This document shows positions 36,253-44,755 of a stretch of 64,000 nucleotides of DNA, piece after piece; the first letter of the stretch is position 1; each line of letters begins with the position of its first letter. The stretch is taken from NCBI GenBank assembly GCA_944388805.1, contig CALXKE010000003.1, positions 1-64,000 of the forward strand, given 5' to 3'. This DNA is from an uncultured Clostridia bacterium. Lineage in GTDB: Bacteria; Bacillota; Clostridia; TANB77; CAG-508. The translations under genes and the position numbers were made by a program. The notes beneath the pieces are model-generated. The model ran no database searches. It saw nothing but the letters and a program-made list of their open reading frames with translations, and was not told the origin of the DNA.

Positions 36253-39200
36253 TTATATCTTATATTTTCTATATTTTATATATGTAAATATAGAAACACC
36301 ACCTGCAATAATTATGCCAATCATTAATATATTTCTAAGTCCTGCATAAGGTAATTTTGAATTACTCGTAGAAATGTTATTTTTTTCTGAATTGTTAATT
36401 ATATTTTGTTGATTATTATTAGAATTATCACTTATATTGTTGTTATTTGCACTTCCATTATTGTTTGTATTATCTATGGTGTTATTGTCATTATCATTAT
36501 TATCTGTATTGGTAGCATTGTCATCTGTGCTTGTATTGTTATTTGTGTTGGTGTTCGTATTTGTATTAGTGTTTGTATTCGTGTTTGTATTGGTATTATC
36601 ATTATCATCATTGTTATTGTCATCATCGTTGTCTTCTTTAATATCTATCACAAATTCTACAACTGTTCGATTTCCTGCCTCATCTGTTGCTGTCAAGACA
36701 TATGTACCATTTTCAGATATAGTATCTCCGCTTTGATAGTTTCCAACAATATTACCATCTTTTGTTAATGTCACACTTTCTAAATTTTCATCCTCTATTC
36801 TAGGTGTTACCTCAGTTCCATATGTCATACCATCTTCTACACCCGAAATTGTAGGTGGTGTAGTATCATCTGGTTCAGGTTCAGGTTCAGGTTCTGGTTC
36901 TGGATCTGGTGTTGGTTCTGGTGTTACAATTTCTGTAATCGTAATCACTTTTACTGTACTGTTTCCTTGTTCATCTTCTGCATAAATGGTATATGTTCCA
37001 TTTTTTGTAAACATAACTGCTGCCTCTGCTGATTTATCATCAGTTATCATTTGAAGTGAATTTCCTTCATTTTCAAAATAATCTGTATTTTGTTCTCCGT
37101 TCGCTATTTTTATTGTCTTAATTTGAGACTCTGTATCTGTTACATGAATCGTTAATTTTATAGATTCATTTTCATTAATACTTTCCTCCGTTGTTTGTAT
37201 TTCTGGAGGTGTTATATCATCAATTTCTGGTTCTTCTGTAATGGTTGTTACTTCAAATACTTCTATTTTAGCATTTCCTGCTTCATCTTCAACATATACC
37301 GTGTAGGTTCCATTCTCTATAACATTAATAGCTGCTAATGCAGAATTTCCTTCTTTTTGAAGATTTAATTCTTGTCCTTCGTTTTCAAAATATTCTATTG
37401 TTTGTTCTCCTTTTGCTACCTTTACTAAGTTAATGTTTGTAAGGTTATCTAAAAGATTGATAGACACTTTCACATTTTTATTATCTGTATTTTCTTGATT
37501 GATTGTAATTACAGGTGCTGTTTTATCGATCACAAATTTTACGACTACTTCATTTCCTGTTTCATCCACTGCATTTAAAACATATGCACCTTCATCTTCA
37601 ATTACATCACCATTTTGGTAATCTTCTACGTCGATACCATCTTTTGTTAAATATATTTCTGCCAAGTGTTCATCTGTAATGATTGGTGTAACAGATTGAT
37701 TATAGATACCATTATCTTGAACATTATTCACTTCTGGTGGAGTTTTATCTTCTTCTGTTGGTGGAGTATCATCTATATTCGTAATTTCTATTGTTTTAAC
37801 CGTTTCATTACCATTTTCATCTTTTGCATATACGGTATATGTTCCAATAGAATCAATTGTAAATTCTGTGCGAATAGATACACCTACTTTGCCTTGTCCA
37901 ATACGCGTTCCATTTGTTGCAAAATATGCTATGTCTTCTTCCCCTTTTGCCCATTTCACTTCATCAACATTAGAATTATGTGCTTGAACATCTACATCAA
38001 TTTGTTTTGGATTTTCTGTATTTTGTGTAAGGGTAATCGTTGGTGCCTCACTTGGTTCTGGTTCTGGTTCTGGAGTATTGATTCCTATAAGTGTTTTTGT
38101 ATAGATGTGTGAATATCCTTGTTCATCTTTAACATATACATGAATTGTACAATTTTCTTGAACTGTATATTTTCCAACAACTTCTTTTCCTGGTGTAATT
38201 GAAATAGACTCTCCATTATTTTCAAAATAGTCATCAGCAATGTCATCACCTATCGCTACTTTCATTTCAACAATATTACATATTGTATTTGCAGCAGTAA
38301 TTGTTAAATTACCTGGAGCATTTTCGTCTTGTTCAATTGATATATTCATGACATTTTTCTGCGCAGTGATTCTACTTTGTGTAAATAATCTATATCCTGC
38401 TTCGTCTTCTATACAAAACATATATGTATCATCTGCTGGTGCTGTATAACTTAAATTAACTGTTTGCCCTTCTGTAATTGGTAGTCCTTCAATTGTGTCA
38501 AATTTATCATAATCTTCTCCTATTTCAGAAAGTTTTGCTACCTTCACAGAAACAATATTGCAAATCGCATCTGTTATATGTAAATTCACTTCTCTTGTAT
38601 TTGTTCCATTTGTGATTTCAACTGATATTGGCGTATTTTGTTTTGCTACATACATTTGACGAGTTGCTTTATTTCCTTCACTATCTTCTGCATAAATGAC
38701 ATATAAGCCTTCCTCTGTAATTTCTGTATATCTTACAGATACATGATTATTTTCTATGAATTTTATATCTGTTCCTTCAGTACTAAAATCAATATTATCA
38801 TTTATATTATCTTTTTTGGCAATTTTTAATTTTGTTATTGTATTCTTATTACTTGTTACCTCAATATTTAAATTTAATGAATCTTTTTCTTTTGTTAATG
38901 AAATTTGTGGCATATCATTTGGGTCATTTACGGTTAATCTTGCTAAAAATGCATTTTTATTTTCATCTTTCGCAAATACTGTGTAACTTCCATAACCATC
39001 TAATTTGAATGTTTCTTCAACTGTTGGTGCTGGTGTTATATCAAATGTATAGATATCCTCATGGTCTTCTTCGAAATAAGAAGCATTATTTGTATCTATA
39101 TATTGTTTTACATATTTCAACTCTATAATATTCCCCTCTGTACTTGTTGCCATTATATGAATTATATCAGGATTAGTTTCATCTCTTTTTAATTCTACAT

Positions 39201-39339
39201 TAACTGGATAATCTTGTTTTGAAGTTGATGATGTTCCACTATCTACCGCTTTTGATACAATTGGCAAACTAATTGATAATATCATTATCATAATAATTAA
39301 AATAGATATGATTTTTTCAACTACATTTTTCATTTTCAT
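36253..39339 (-). CDS. Large repeat surface protein with LPYAG-type anchor
   Basis: The 1028-residue exported protein has a signal peptide (residues about 8-32). Nine tandem immunoglobulin-like domains follow: seven of about 90 residues that end in patterns such as TVYAKDENGN, and two of about 75 residues with EAGNRTVVEFVID. A Glu/Pro linker occurs twice, and an Asn/Asp/Thr-rich stalk of over 100 residues precedes LPYAG, a membrane helix and a basic tail. It looks wall-attached or membrane-attached and adhesive. GAAAGGA lies before the ATG. A plus-strand-type hairpin and a family C element lie upstream. Confidence 0.8.
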   Translation of the reverse strand: MKMKNVVEKIISILIIMIMILSISLPIVSKAVDSGTSSTSKQDYPVNVELKRDETNPDIIHIMATSTEGNIIELKYVKQYIDTNNASYFEEDHEDIYTFDITPAPTVEETFKLDGYGSYTVFAKDENKNAFLARLTVNDPNDMPQISLTKEKDSLNLNIEVTSNKNTITKLKIAKKDNINDNIDFSTEGTDIKFIENNHVSVRYTEITEEGLYVIYAEDSEGNKATRQMYVAKQNTPISVEITNGTNTREVNLHITDAICNIVSVKVAKLSEIGEDYDKFDTIEGLPITEGQTVNLSYTAPADDTYMFCIEDEAGYRLFTQSRITAQKNVMNISIEQDENAPGNLTITAANTICNIVEMKVAIGDDIADDYFENNGESISITPGKEVVGKYTVQENCTIHVYVKDEQGYSHIYTKTLIGINTPEPEPEPSEAPTITLTQNTENPKQIDVDVQAHNSNVDEVKWAKGEEDIAYFATNGTRIGQGKVGVSIRTEFTIDSIGTYTVYAKDENGNETVKTIEITNIDDTPPTEEDKTPPEVNNVQDNGIYNQSVTPIITDEHLAEIYLTKDGIDVEDYQNGDVIEDEGAYVLNAVDETGNEVVVKFVIDKTAPVITINQENTDNKNVKVSINLLDNLTNINLVKVAKGEQTIEYFENEGQELNLQKEGNSALAAINVIENGTYTVYVEDEAGNAKIEVFEVTTITEEPEIDDITPPEIQTTEESINENESIKLTIHVTDTESQIKTIKIANGEQNTDYFENEGNSLQMITDDKSAEAAVMFTKNGTYTIYAEDEQGNSTVKVITITEIVTPEPTPDPEPEPEPEPEPDDTTPPTISGVEDGMTYGTEVTPRIEDENLESVTLTKDGNIVGNYQSGDTISENGTYVLTATDEAGNRTVVEFVIDIKEDNDDDNNNDDNDNTNTNTNTNTNTNTNTNTNNNTSTDDNATNTDNNDNDNNTIDNTNNNGSANNNNISDNSNNNQQNIINNSEKNNISTSNSKLPYAGLRNILMIGIIIAGGVSIFTYIKYRKYKI
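36541..36596 (-). repeat. Hexanucleotide repeat coding for Thr-Asn
   Basis: About nine Thr-Asn units are encoded by variants of AATACN plus AAC, in 6-base steps. Slippage here would change stalk length and keep the reading frame. Confidence 0.7.
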
Positions 39340-39371
39340 TCACGTTCCTTTCATAAGTATATAAAGTATTA

Positions 39372-39401
39372 TACCATTGCCAAAATATTTTAGCAATGGT
39401 A
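39372..39401 (+). terminator. Hairpin with T tract upstream of the surface protein gene
   Basis: TACCATTGC and GCAATGGTA form a stem with a 12-base loop. On the plus strand ATTTTTATTTC follows, so it is terminator-like in the direction opposite to the genes. On the minus strand it would be a leader hairpin 30 bases before the surface protein start. Confidence 0.4.
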
Positions 39402-39457
39402 ATTTTTATTTCTTTTTATAACTTCCAATAAACTAAGAATATTAGTTGATGTATTCT

Positions 39458-39642
39458 GAAAAGAGCTAATATATAAATATTTTTTAATTCTCGGTTATCC
39501 TACATTACGTTTAACAAATTCTAAAAATAAAACTGTAACAATACCCGGAAACAGGACCCTTTACAGTTTTATTTTAAGAATTTATAAAACTATTTCGGTC
39601 ACATTCGAATTTTAAAAAATATTTATGTATTAGCTCTTTTCG
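39458..39642 (-). repeat. Family C long-hairpin element, copy 2
   Basis: Outer arms of about 33 bases (GAAAAGAGCTAATA with complement) enclose an internal loop. Read on the minus strand the left loop contains GTGACCGA and the right loop GTAGGATAACCG, matching GGGGACCGA and TTGGGATAGCG of copy 1. An inner stem of 23 bp (AAATTCT and TAAAACTGTAA) and a GC-containing cap follow. It occupies the gap 39402-39664, in sense orientation to the flanking genes as in copy 1. Confidence 0.75.
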
Positions 39643-39664
39643 ATGGATAATTCATTCGGATTAT

Positions 39665-40606
39665 CTATTCTCCTCTAATATCTGCTTCTACTTCTTCATT
39701 ATTTTTATTATTTTTATCATGCACTTTCAAATAATATGGCTGTATATCAAGTAGACTATCCATGTAGACAATATTTCCATTTTTATCATTTATTTTTAAG
39801 TTTGGAAATGTTCTTATCATCTTTTTATCTCCCCAAAATCGATAAATAAATTTTGATAATTTTTCATTTTCATAAATTTTATCATATTGTTCTATTACTA
39901 ATTCTTTATTATCAATATCAATATCATTTTGAACAATCATTCTTACTAAAAAGAATTCAATTGCAAAACCTGTAGATACACAATCTATCATAAGTAAAAT
40001 AAATACTGTCATAACAAATGTCTTTAAACCTTTATAGGTTTTAAATTTGCTTTTTATCCAATCAATGATTTTATCTACTTTAGGATTTAAAGAAGCTATT
40101 AAATAAATTCCTAAAAATCCCCAGAAAACAGAGAAATACACGCAAATTCTTCCATTAAGATTTAATGGCATGCTAGAATAATCCCACCATTTTACACCTA
40201 ATAACATTTCTCCAACAAGACTTACTACATATTCAACAATTGAACCTACAATAAATCCGCCTATAAATAACGTATTAAATTTTCTAGGAAACTTGTGTAA
40301 GCAAATAATCATAACAACAGCACCTAAACCATAAATACCACAAAATGGTCCATATAAAAAGCTTTGTCTACTTTCCCATACCCCTTTTGTTATCATACCA
40401 TATATAGTTTCTATAATATATCCTAATACACTATAAATAATAAAATATGCCAAAATTCTCCATATACTAATTCCATTAATTGTTCTTTTTTTCTTTACTT
40501 TTGGTTGGTTTTGTGTTTCATTATTTTCTTCACATTGATTTTTTTCTACTGGCACATTGATTTCTTCATCTTTTATTTCTTCTTTTTTCATTTTTTTATT
40601 TTCCAT
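39665..40606 (-). CDS. CmpB-family membrane protein, paralogue 1
   Basis: This protein belongs to the family annotated as putative ABC transporter permease (PF06541, CmpB). The core reads FIIYSVLGYIIETIYG, FLYGPFCGIYGLGAV, and WWDYS followed by NLNGRICVYFSVFWG. It has a charged Glu/Lys N-terminus and an extra C-terminal hydrophilic domain of about 100 residues not present in paralogue 3. I prefer the ATG at 40606; a TTG three codons earlier is only 3-4 bases from the GAAAGGA ribosome site. No ATPase partner is adjacent. True transport function is unproven for the family. Confidence 0.8.
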   Translation of the reverse strand: MENKKMKKEEIKDEEINVPVEKNQCEENNETQNQPKVKKKRTINGISIWRILAYFIIYSVLGYIIETIYGMITKGVWESRQSFLYGPFCGIYGLGAVVMIICLHKFPRKFNTLFIGGFIVGSIVEYVVSLVGEMLLGVKWWDYSSMPLNLNGRICVYFSVFWGFLGIYLIASLNPKVDKIIDWIKSKFKTYKGLKTFVMTVFILLMIDCVSTGFAIEFFLVRMIVQNDIDIDNKELVIEQYDKIYENEKLSKFIYRFWGDKKMIRTFPNLKINDKNGNIVYMDSLLDIQPYYLKVHDKNNKNNEEVEADIRGE

Positions 40607-40624
40607 ATATTGCAAAAATCCTTT

Positions 40625-42400
40625 CTATAGCAAACTTTTTAACTCTTCAATTTTATTTTTATAAAATTGAACAATCACTTCATAAGTGTGTATATCTTCT
40701 AAATCAACATCTACCATTTTCAAAAGATCTATTGATTTTTTAGTACAACCTTGACTTAACATATGAATATATTTTTCTACATATCCTTCTTCTTTATTCA
40801 AGATTTTTGTTGCAATACAAACAGCTGCTGATATTCCCGTTGCATATTTATATACATAAAAATCTCTATAAAAATGAGGAATTCTAGCCCATTCATATTG
40901 TATTTGACTATCAATAATAATATCTTTTCCAAAATATTTTTGATTTAATGCATAATACATTTTATTTAAGTCTTCTGCTGATAACATTTCTCCATTTTCA
41001 ATCTTTTCATGAACTTCCTTTTCAAACTCTGCAAACATTGCTTGTCTATAAAAAGTTGCTCTTACCATCTCCAAAAGTTCATAAATATATTCTGCCTTTT
41101 TCTTTTTATCTTTCTCATGTTGTATTTGATATTCATTAAGTAAAATTTCGTTCACTGTTGAGGCTACTTCTGCTACCATAATTGTATAATTCGCATTAAT
41201 TATATTTTGATTTTTATTAGAATAGTATGAATGGATACTGTGTCCTAATTCATGAGCAATAGTTCCAACATCTCTCTTATTTTCTGTAAAACTCATCAAC
41301 ACAAATGGATGAACTCCATATACTCCAGAACTATATGCTCCACCTCTTTTATTGGGTTTTTCATATACATCTATCCAACGGTTTTCAAAAGCCTTATTTA
41401 ATATATCACCATATTCTTTACCTAATACAGCTAATGCATCTTTTACTTCTTTTTTTGCCTCTTCAAAAGAAATTTGGTCTTTTTCTACTTGAAATGGATT
41501 AACATAGATATCATATATATGCATTTCATCCATATGTAACAATTTTCTTTTTAAAGATATAAATTCATGATTAATTTCTAGTCCATCATTAACACCTTTC
41601 ATCAATGCTTCATATACCTTAATTGTTGCATCATCATGAATAGTTGCTTGTTCTAAAGAAGAGGTGTATTTTCTTAATCTTGAAGTAATAACCGTTTGCT
41701 TTACATTTGATAAATACATTTCTGTTATGGTATTAATATATTCACTATATTTCTTATACATTAAATAAAAAGCTTGTTTTCTCACTTCTATATTTGAACT
41801 TTTTAAATATGTTGTATATGTTGCATCTGTTAATTCTACTTCTTTTCCCTCTTCATTTGTTAGTTTTCCAAATTTAAATTCTGCATTTGTTAAAATATCA
41901 TATATATTTTCTGGTCCAGAAAACACTTCTGAATAATTAGCAAGTAAACTTTCTTCTTCTTTACTCAAAACATGTTTTTTCTTTTCTAAAATATCTTCTA
42001 TATCTCTTTCATATGGTTTTAATCTTTTATCTTCAGATAAATATGTACGAATTGTTTTTTCATCTGTAAATGTAATTTCAGGTGTGATAAAAGAAGTGAT
42101 TGTACTGAATTCTGATGATAGATTTTCCACCTCTTTAAATAACTTGATTCCTTCTTGATCTGCCATATTTAAATGATAAGAAAACATTCCATAAGAATAA
42201 ATTTTGTCAAAACTCATTAATAGCTTTTCATATAAAGCATAACATTGATATAAATTTTCTGAACTATTACATAATATTCCTTTATAGTTTTCTATTTGTT
42301 TTAATTTATCCTTTACATTTTTTATTTCTTCATAAAATTCTTCTTTATTTTTAAATAAATCTGTTAAATCCCAACTATATTTGTCTTGTACTTTTTCCAT
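40625..42400 (-). CDS. pepF: Oligoendopeptidase F (M3 family)
   Basis: PepF is a cytosolic zinc metallopeptidase that cuts oligopeptides of about 7-17 residues. The 591-residue protein has the M3 active site HELGHSIHSYYS, preceded by the GAYSSGVYG segment. I start at the ATG at 42400, directly after AAGGAGGAAGAAAAA and followed by MEKVQDKYSWDLTDLF, the usual PepF start; a longer frame lacks a ribosome site. The next gene (CmpB paralogue 1) starts about 20 bases downstream, so the two may be co-transcribed. Confidence 0.95.
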   Translation of the reverse strand: MEKVQDKYSWDLTDLFKNKEEFYEEIKNVKDKLKQIENYKGILCNSSENLYQCYALYEKLLMSFDKIYSYGMFSYHLNMADQEGIKLFKEVENLSSEFSTITSFITPEITFTDEKTIRTYLSEDKRLKPYERDIEDILEKKKHVLSKEEESLLANYSEVFSGPENIYDILTNAEFKFGKLTNEEGKEVELTDATYTTYLKSSNIEVRKQAFYLMYKKYSEYINTITEMYLSNVKQTVITSRLRKYTSSLEQATIHDDATIKVYEALMKGVNDGLEINHEFISLKRKLLHMDEMHIYDIYVNPFQVEKDQISFEEAKKEVKDALAVLGKEYGDILNKAFENRWIDVYEKPNKRGGAYSSGVYGVHPFVLMSFTENKRDVGTIAHELGHSIHSYYSNKNQNIINANYTIMVAEVASTVNEILLNEYQIQHEKDKKKKAEYIYELLEMVRATFYRQAMFAEFEKEVHEKIENGEMLSAEDLNKMYYALNQKYFGKDIIIDSQIQYEWARIPHFYRDFYVYKYATGISAAVCIATKILNKEEGYVEKYIHMLSQGCTKKSIDLLKMVDVDLEDIHTYEVIVQFYKNKIEELKSLL

Positions 42401-42471
42401 TTTTTCTTCCTCCTTGTCCCCTATTCTACCATACCTGAATTTTATATACAAGGAATTCATCACTCTTTTTT

Positions 42472-42538
42472 CTAAATAAAAAAACACCTTTATTCATGTA
42501 TAATTTCTATTACCAGATTATACAAATAAAAGTGTTTC
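42472..42538 (-). terminator. Terminator of yneA
   Basis: On the minus strand AAACACTTTTATT and GAATAAAGGTGTTT form the outer stem, with an inner GTATAAT/ATTATAC stem, followed by TTTTTATTT. Confidence 0.65.
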
Positions 42539-42553
42539 TATATTACATATTCA

Positions 42554-42859
42554 TTAATAGACAGGAATTTTTATTTCCATCCCTTCCGATAAATTACTAG
42601 TTGTCATATGGTTAACTTTTTTTAATTCTAATATAACATTTTGAATATCTGCATTTTCAAAATATGCATTTTCTTGTATTTCCTTTTCTGCAATTTCCCA
42701 TAATGTTTCTCCTTTTACAACATATTCTGTTTTATATTTTGTTTCACTATTAGAATATGTTTTATGGCTTGCAATACATATGATAGCAATTACTATACAT
42801 GTTAGAATTGTCATTGTTCTTATAAATTTATATTTATTAATAATTTTTATATGTTTCAT
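42554..42859 (-). CDS. yneA: YneA-like SOS cell-division inhibitor with LysM domain
   Basis: The 101-residue protein has a short cytoplasmic start, one membrane helix (about residues 15-32) and a C-terminal LysM domain (EYVVKGETLWEIAEKE and MEIKIPVY). Size and layout match YneA, which halts division during DNA damage by acting at the septum. The upstream region supports this: a sigma-A promoter carries two LexA-type boxes (42877-42890 and 42907-42920), one inside the promoter spacer. AAAGGAGG precedes the ATG. A general LysM protein is the alternative, but SOS control makes YneA the better reading. Confidence 0.75.
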   Translation of the reverse strand: MKHIKIINKYKFIRTMTILTCIVIAIICIASHKTYSNSETKYKTEYVVKGETLWEIAEKEIQENAYFENADIQNVILELKKVNHMTTSNLSEGMEIKIPVY

Positions 42860-42876
42860 AACAGTCCTCCTTTAAG

Positions 42877-42927
42877 AATATATGTTCGGTATGTTTGTAT
42901 TATATACGAACATTTATTCTTTGTCAA
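42877..42927 (-). promoter_or_regulatory. LexA-controlled promoter of yneA
   Basis: TTGACA (42927-42922) is followed after 17 bases by a TATAA-type -10 box. CGAACATTTATTCT (42907-42920) matches 11 of 14 bases of the Gram-positive LexA palindrome CGAACATATGTTCG and lies in the spacer; AGAATATATGTTCG (42877-42890) matches 12 of 14 and lies downstream. Binding would block polymerase. Confidence 0.75.
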
Positions 42928-42957
42928 TACTTGTTGCAAAAAAATGTTTGTTTTTTC

Positions 42958-43536
42958 TTAAATCAATATTGGACTGATTTGTTCTCCCTCTAGGGCATAT
43001 TCTATTGTTTTTATGATGTATTCTGCATCAAATACAATTGATCTTGGTTTTGTTATGGGATTATCTTGTCTAAATGGTACAAAATAATAATTTTTTCTAT
43101 TCAATAATTTTCCTATGTTTTCAGCATTACCACTTAATCCATTATTCGTAGATGGTGCAATCACTAATGGTCTATTATTTCTTAAATGCGATTTTGCTGC
43201 CATAGTGGCTGGCGTATCTATAATATCACAGGCTAACTTTGACATTGTATTTCCAGAACAAGGTGCAATAATCATCACATCTGTCATTTTTTTAGGACCA
43301 ATTGGTTCTGCATCTACAATAGTATGAATAATTTTCCTTCCTGTCATTTCTTCTATTTCATCAATAAAATCTTCTGCTTTTCCAAATTTTGTGTCTAATT
43401 GATAGCTATTAAAAGACATGATGGGTACAATTTCTGCTTCTCTTTTTATTAATTCTTTCATTTTTGGTAACACTTTTCGAAATGTACAAAATGAACCTGT
43501 TAATACAAATCCTATCTTTTTTCCCTTTACTTCCAA
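42958..43536 (-). CDS. dpaB: Dipicolinate synthase subunit B
   Basis: DpaB (SpoVFB) is the flavoprotein-fold partner of DpaA in making dipicolinic acid for spore cores. The 192-residue protein shows the family pattern GFVLTGSFCTF, IVPIMS, IIAPCSGNTMSKLA and PLVIAPSTNNGL. The start codon is TTG at 43536, seven bases after AGGAGG. Bacteria usually keep dpaA directly upstream; here the upstream neighbour is a CmpB paralogue, so dpaA must lie elsewhere or another enzyme replaces it. The gene marks the organism as a spore-former. Confidence 0.92.
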   Translation of the reverse strand: MEVKGKKIGFVLTGSFCTFRKVLPKMKELIKREAEIVPIMSFNSYQLDTKFGKAEDFIDEIEEMTGRKIIHTIVDAEPIGPKKMTDVMIIAPCSGNTMSKLACDIIDTPATMAAKSHLRNNRPLVIAPSTNNGLSGNAENIGKLLNRKNYYFVPFRQDNPITKPRSIVFDAEYIIKTIEYALEGEQISPILI

Positions 43537-43621
43537 AAAAATTCCTCCTTTCTTTTTATCTTTTATATAATATGATTTTATGTAAATATTGCTTGCTATT
43601 TTTTATAATATCTAACATAAA

Positions 43622-43652
43622 AATAGAACAGTATATAAATACTGTTCTATTT
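43622..43652 (-). terminator. Terminator of CmpB paralogue 2
   Basis: AATAGAACAGTAT and ATACTGTTCTATT form a stem with a 4-base loop, followed on the minus strand by TTTATG. It separates the paralogue from dpaB. Confidence 0.75.
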
Positions 43653-43672
43653 TGGTTAATTTTATTTTTTCT

Positions 43673-44317
43673 CTATCTCTTTACTTCTATTTTGTTTTCG
43701 TAAATCACATCCATCACTTCATCAGAATAATATTTGTCAAAAAACATATCTATATTGCTTGTTGCTGCTATTTCACGATTTCTTTCATCTTGTCTAATGG
43801 CTGCCATTGAAGATACAGATATATTAAATAACATAAATATAGCAAATAAAGCAGTTATCGTTCTAAAATATTGATTTTTTATTATATTGTCAATATGATT
43901 AATTAATGGCATAACATATTTCATAAATAATACTCCTCCTATTCCCCAATATGTGCAATGTAACAAACTTGTCCTTCCATTTATATTAAACCATAGATTT
44001 GAATAATCCCATGATATGGTGCCAAATAAAAGCTCTTGAAAATAAGAACATAAATATTCTACAATTCCTCCTAATACCATTGTTACAAAAAATATTTTTA
44101 GATATCCTCCTTTTATTTTAGGAACAACAAAATAGTAAGCTAATATTCCTAATCCATAGACCTGTGCAAATGGCCCAAATAGTAATCCCTGTCTTGATAC
44201 AAAATGTCCATTTTGAACCAATCCTACAATCATTTCTACTACATATCCAATAAGACTTCCTATAATAAACACCCAAAATATTTTTATGAATTGATTAACT
44301 AATTTTTCTTTCTTCAT
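43673..44317 (-). CDS. CmpB-family membrane protein, paralogue 2
   Basis: The 214-residue protein has the PF06541 core: GSLIGYVVEMIVG, GLLFGPFAQVYGLGIL, and SWDYSNLWFNINGRTSLLHCTYWG. Five or six membrane helices are followed by a hydrophilic tail of about 50 residues. I start at the ATG at 44317, which follows AAGGGG by 8 bases; the alternative is a GTG three codons earlier. It lies with paralogues 1 and 3 within 6 kb, each with its own gap, which suggests local duplication. Confidence 0.8.
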   Translation of the reverse strand: MKKEKLVNQFIKIFWVFIIGSLIGYVVEMIVGLVQNGHFVSRQGLLFGPFAQVYGLGILAYYFVVPKIKGGYLKIFFVTMVLGGIVEYLCSYFQELLFGTISWDYSNLWFNINGRTSLLHCTYWGIGGVLFMKYVMPLINHIDNIIKNQYFRTITALFAIFMLFNISVSSMAAIRQDERNREIAATSNIDMFFDKYYSDEVMDVIYENKIEVKR

Positions 44318-44442
44318 TTGCTTCACCCCTTATATTATTTTTGTAATTTTACTATATCATGTAAATCTTAATAATATTTTTAGGGATTCTTAAATTTACT
44401 TGAATAATTTCTTAAGAAAAATTAATGTCCAATTGAAGGCAT

Positions 44443-44755
44443 TTTGAGGGAAATTGGGGACGGACTCATTTTTCCCTTTTTCAAGTTTGATTAAAACGAA
44501 AAATATAGAATATAAAAAAATGAAACGATTTTGCGTATCTAAATTTGAAATTAGAAATTCTAAAGAAAAGCATGAGGACTGCTCATTTTGCTTAAGATTT
44601 ATAGCAACAATGAGAGAGGCGCATGTTTTTCTTGTAGAAATTTCTATGAAAATTTAGCTTATACAAAATTGTGTAATGGCTTTATATTCTATATTTTTTT
44701 ATAGTTTCTCAATTTAAAAAAGGGAAAAATGAGTCCGTCCCCAATTTCCCTCAAA
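44443..44755. mobile_element. MITE-like element with 39-bp perfect terminal inverted repeats
   Basis: TTTGAGGGAAATTGGGGACG begins a 39-base arm at 44443-44481 that is matched exactly in reverse at 44717-44755. The 235-base centre is AT-rich and has no convincing gene (the only sizable frame, 67 codons, has no ribosome site). AAATTAATGT occurs as a direct repeat at 44419-44428 and 44753-44762 and may be a target duplication; the right copy contains the stop codon of the next gene. The GGGGACGGAC core resembles palindromes I know near REP-associated Y1 transposases. No transposase is present. Confidence 0.8.

Noticed and set aside
36406-36768. Long plus-strand frames rich in Ile/Val/Leu opposite the Asn/Thr stalk
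   Set aside because: They arise from the low-complexity coding sequence on the other strand.
37666-38112. 148-codon plus-strand frame
   Set aside because: It is the complement of the repeat domains of the large surface protein; Cys/Ile/Phe-rich shadow without a ribosome site.
44454-44657. 67-codon plus-strand frame
   Set aside because: It lies inside the MITE-like element, begins in the inverted arm and has no ribosome site.
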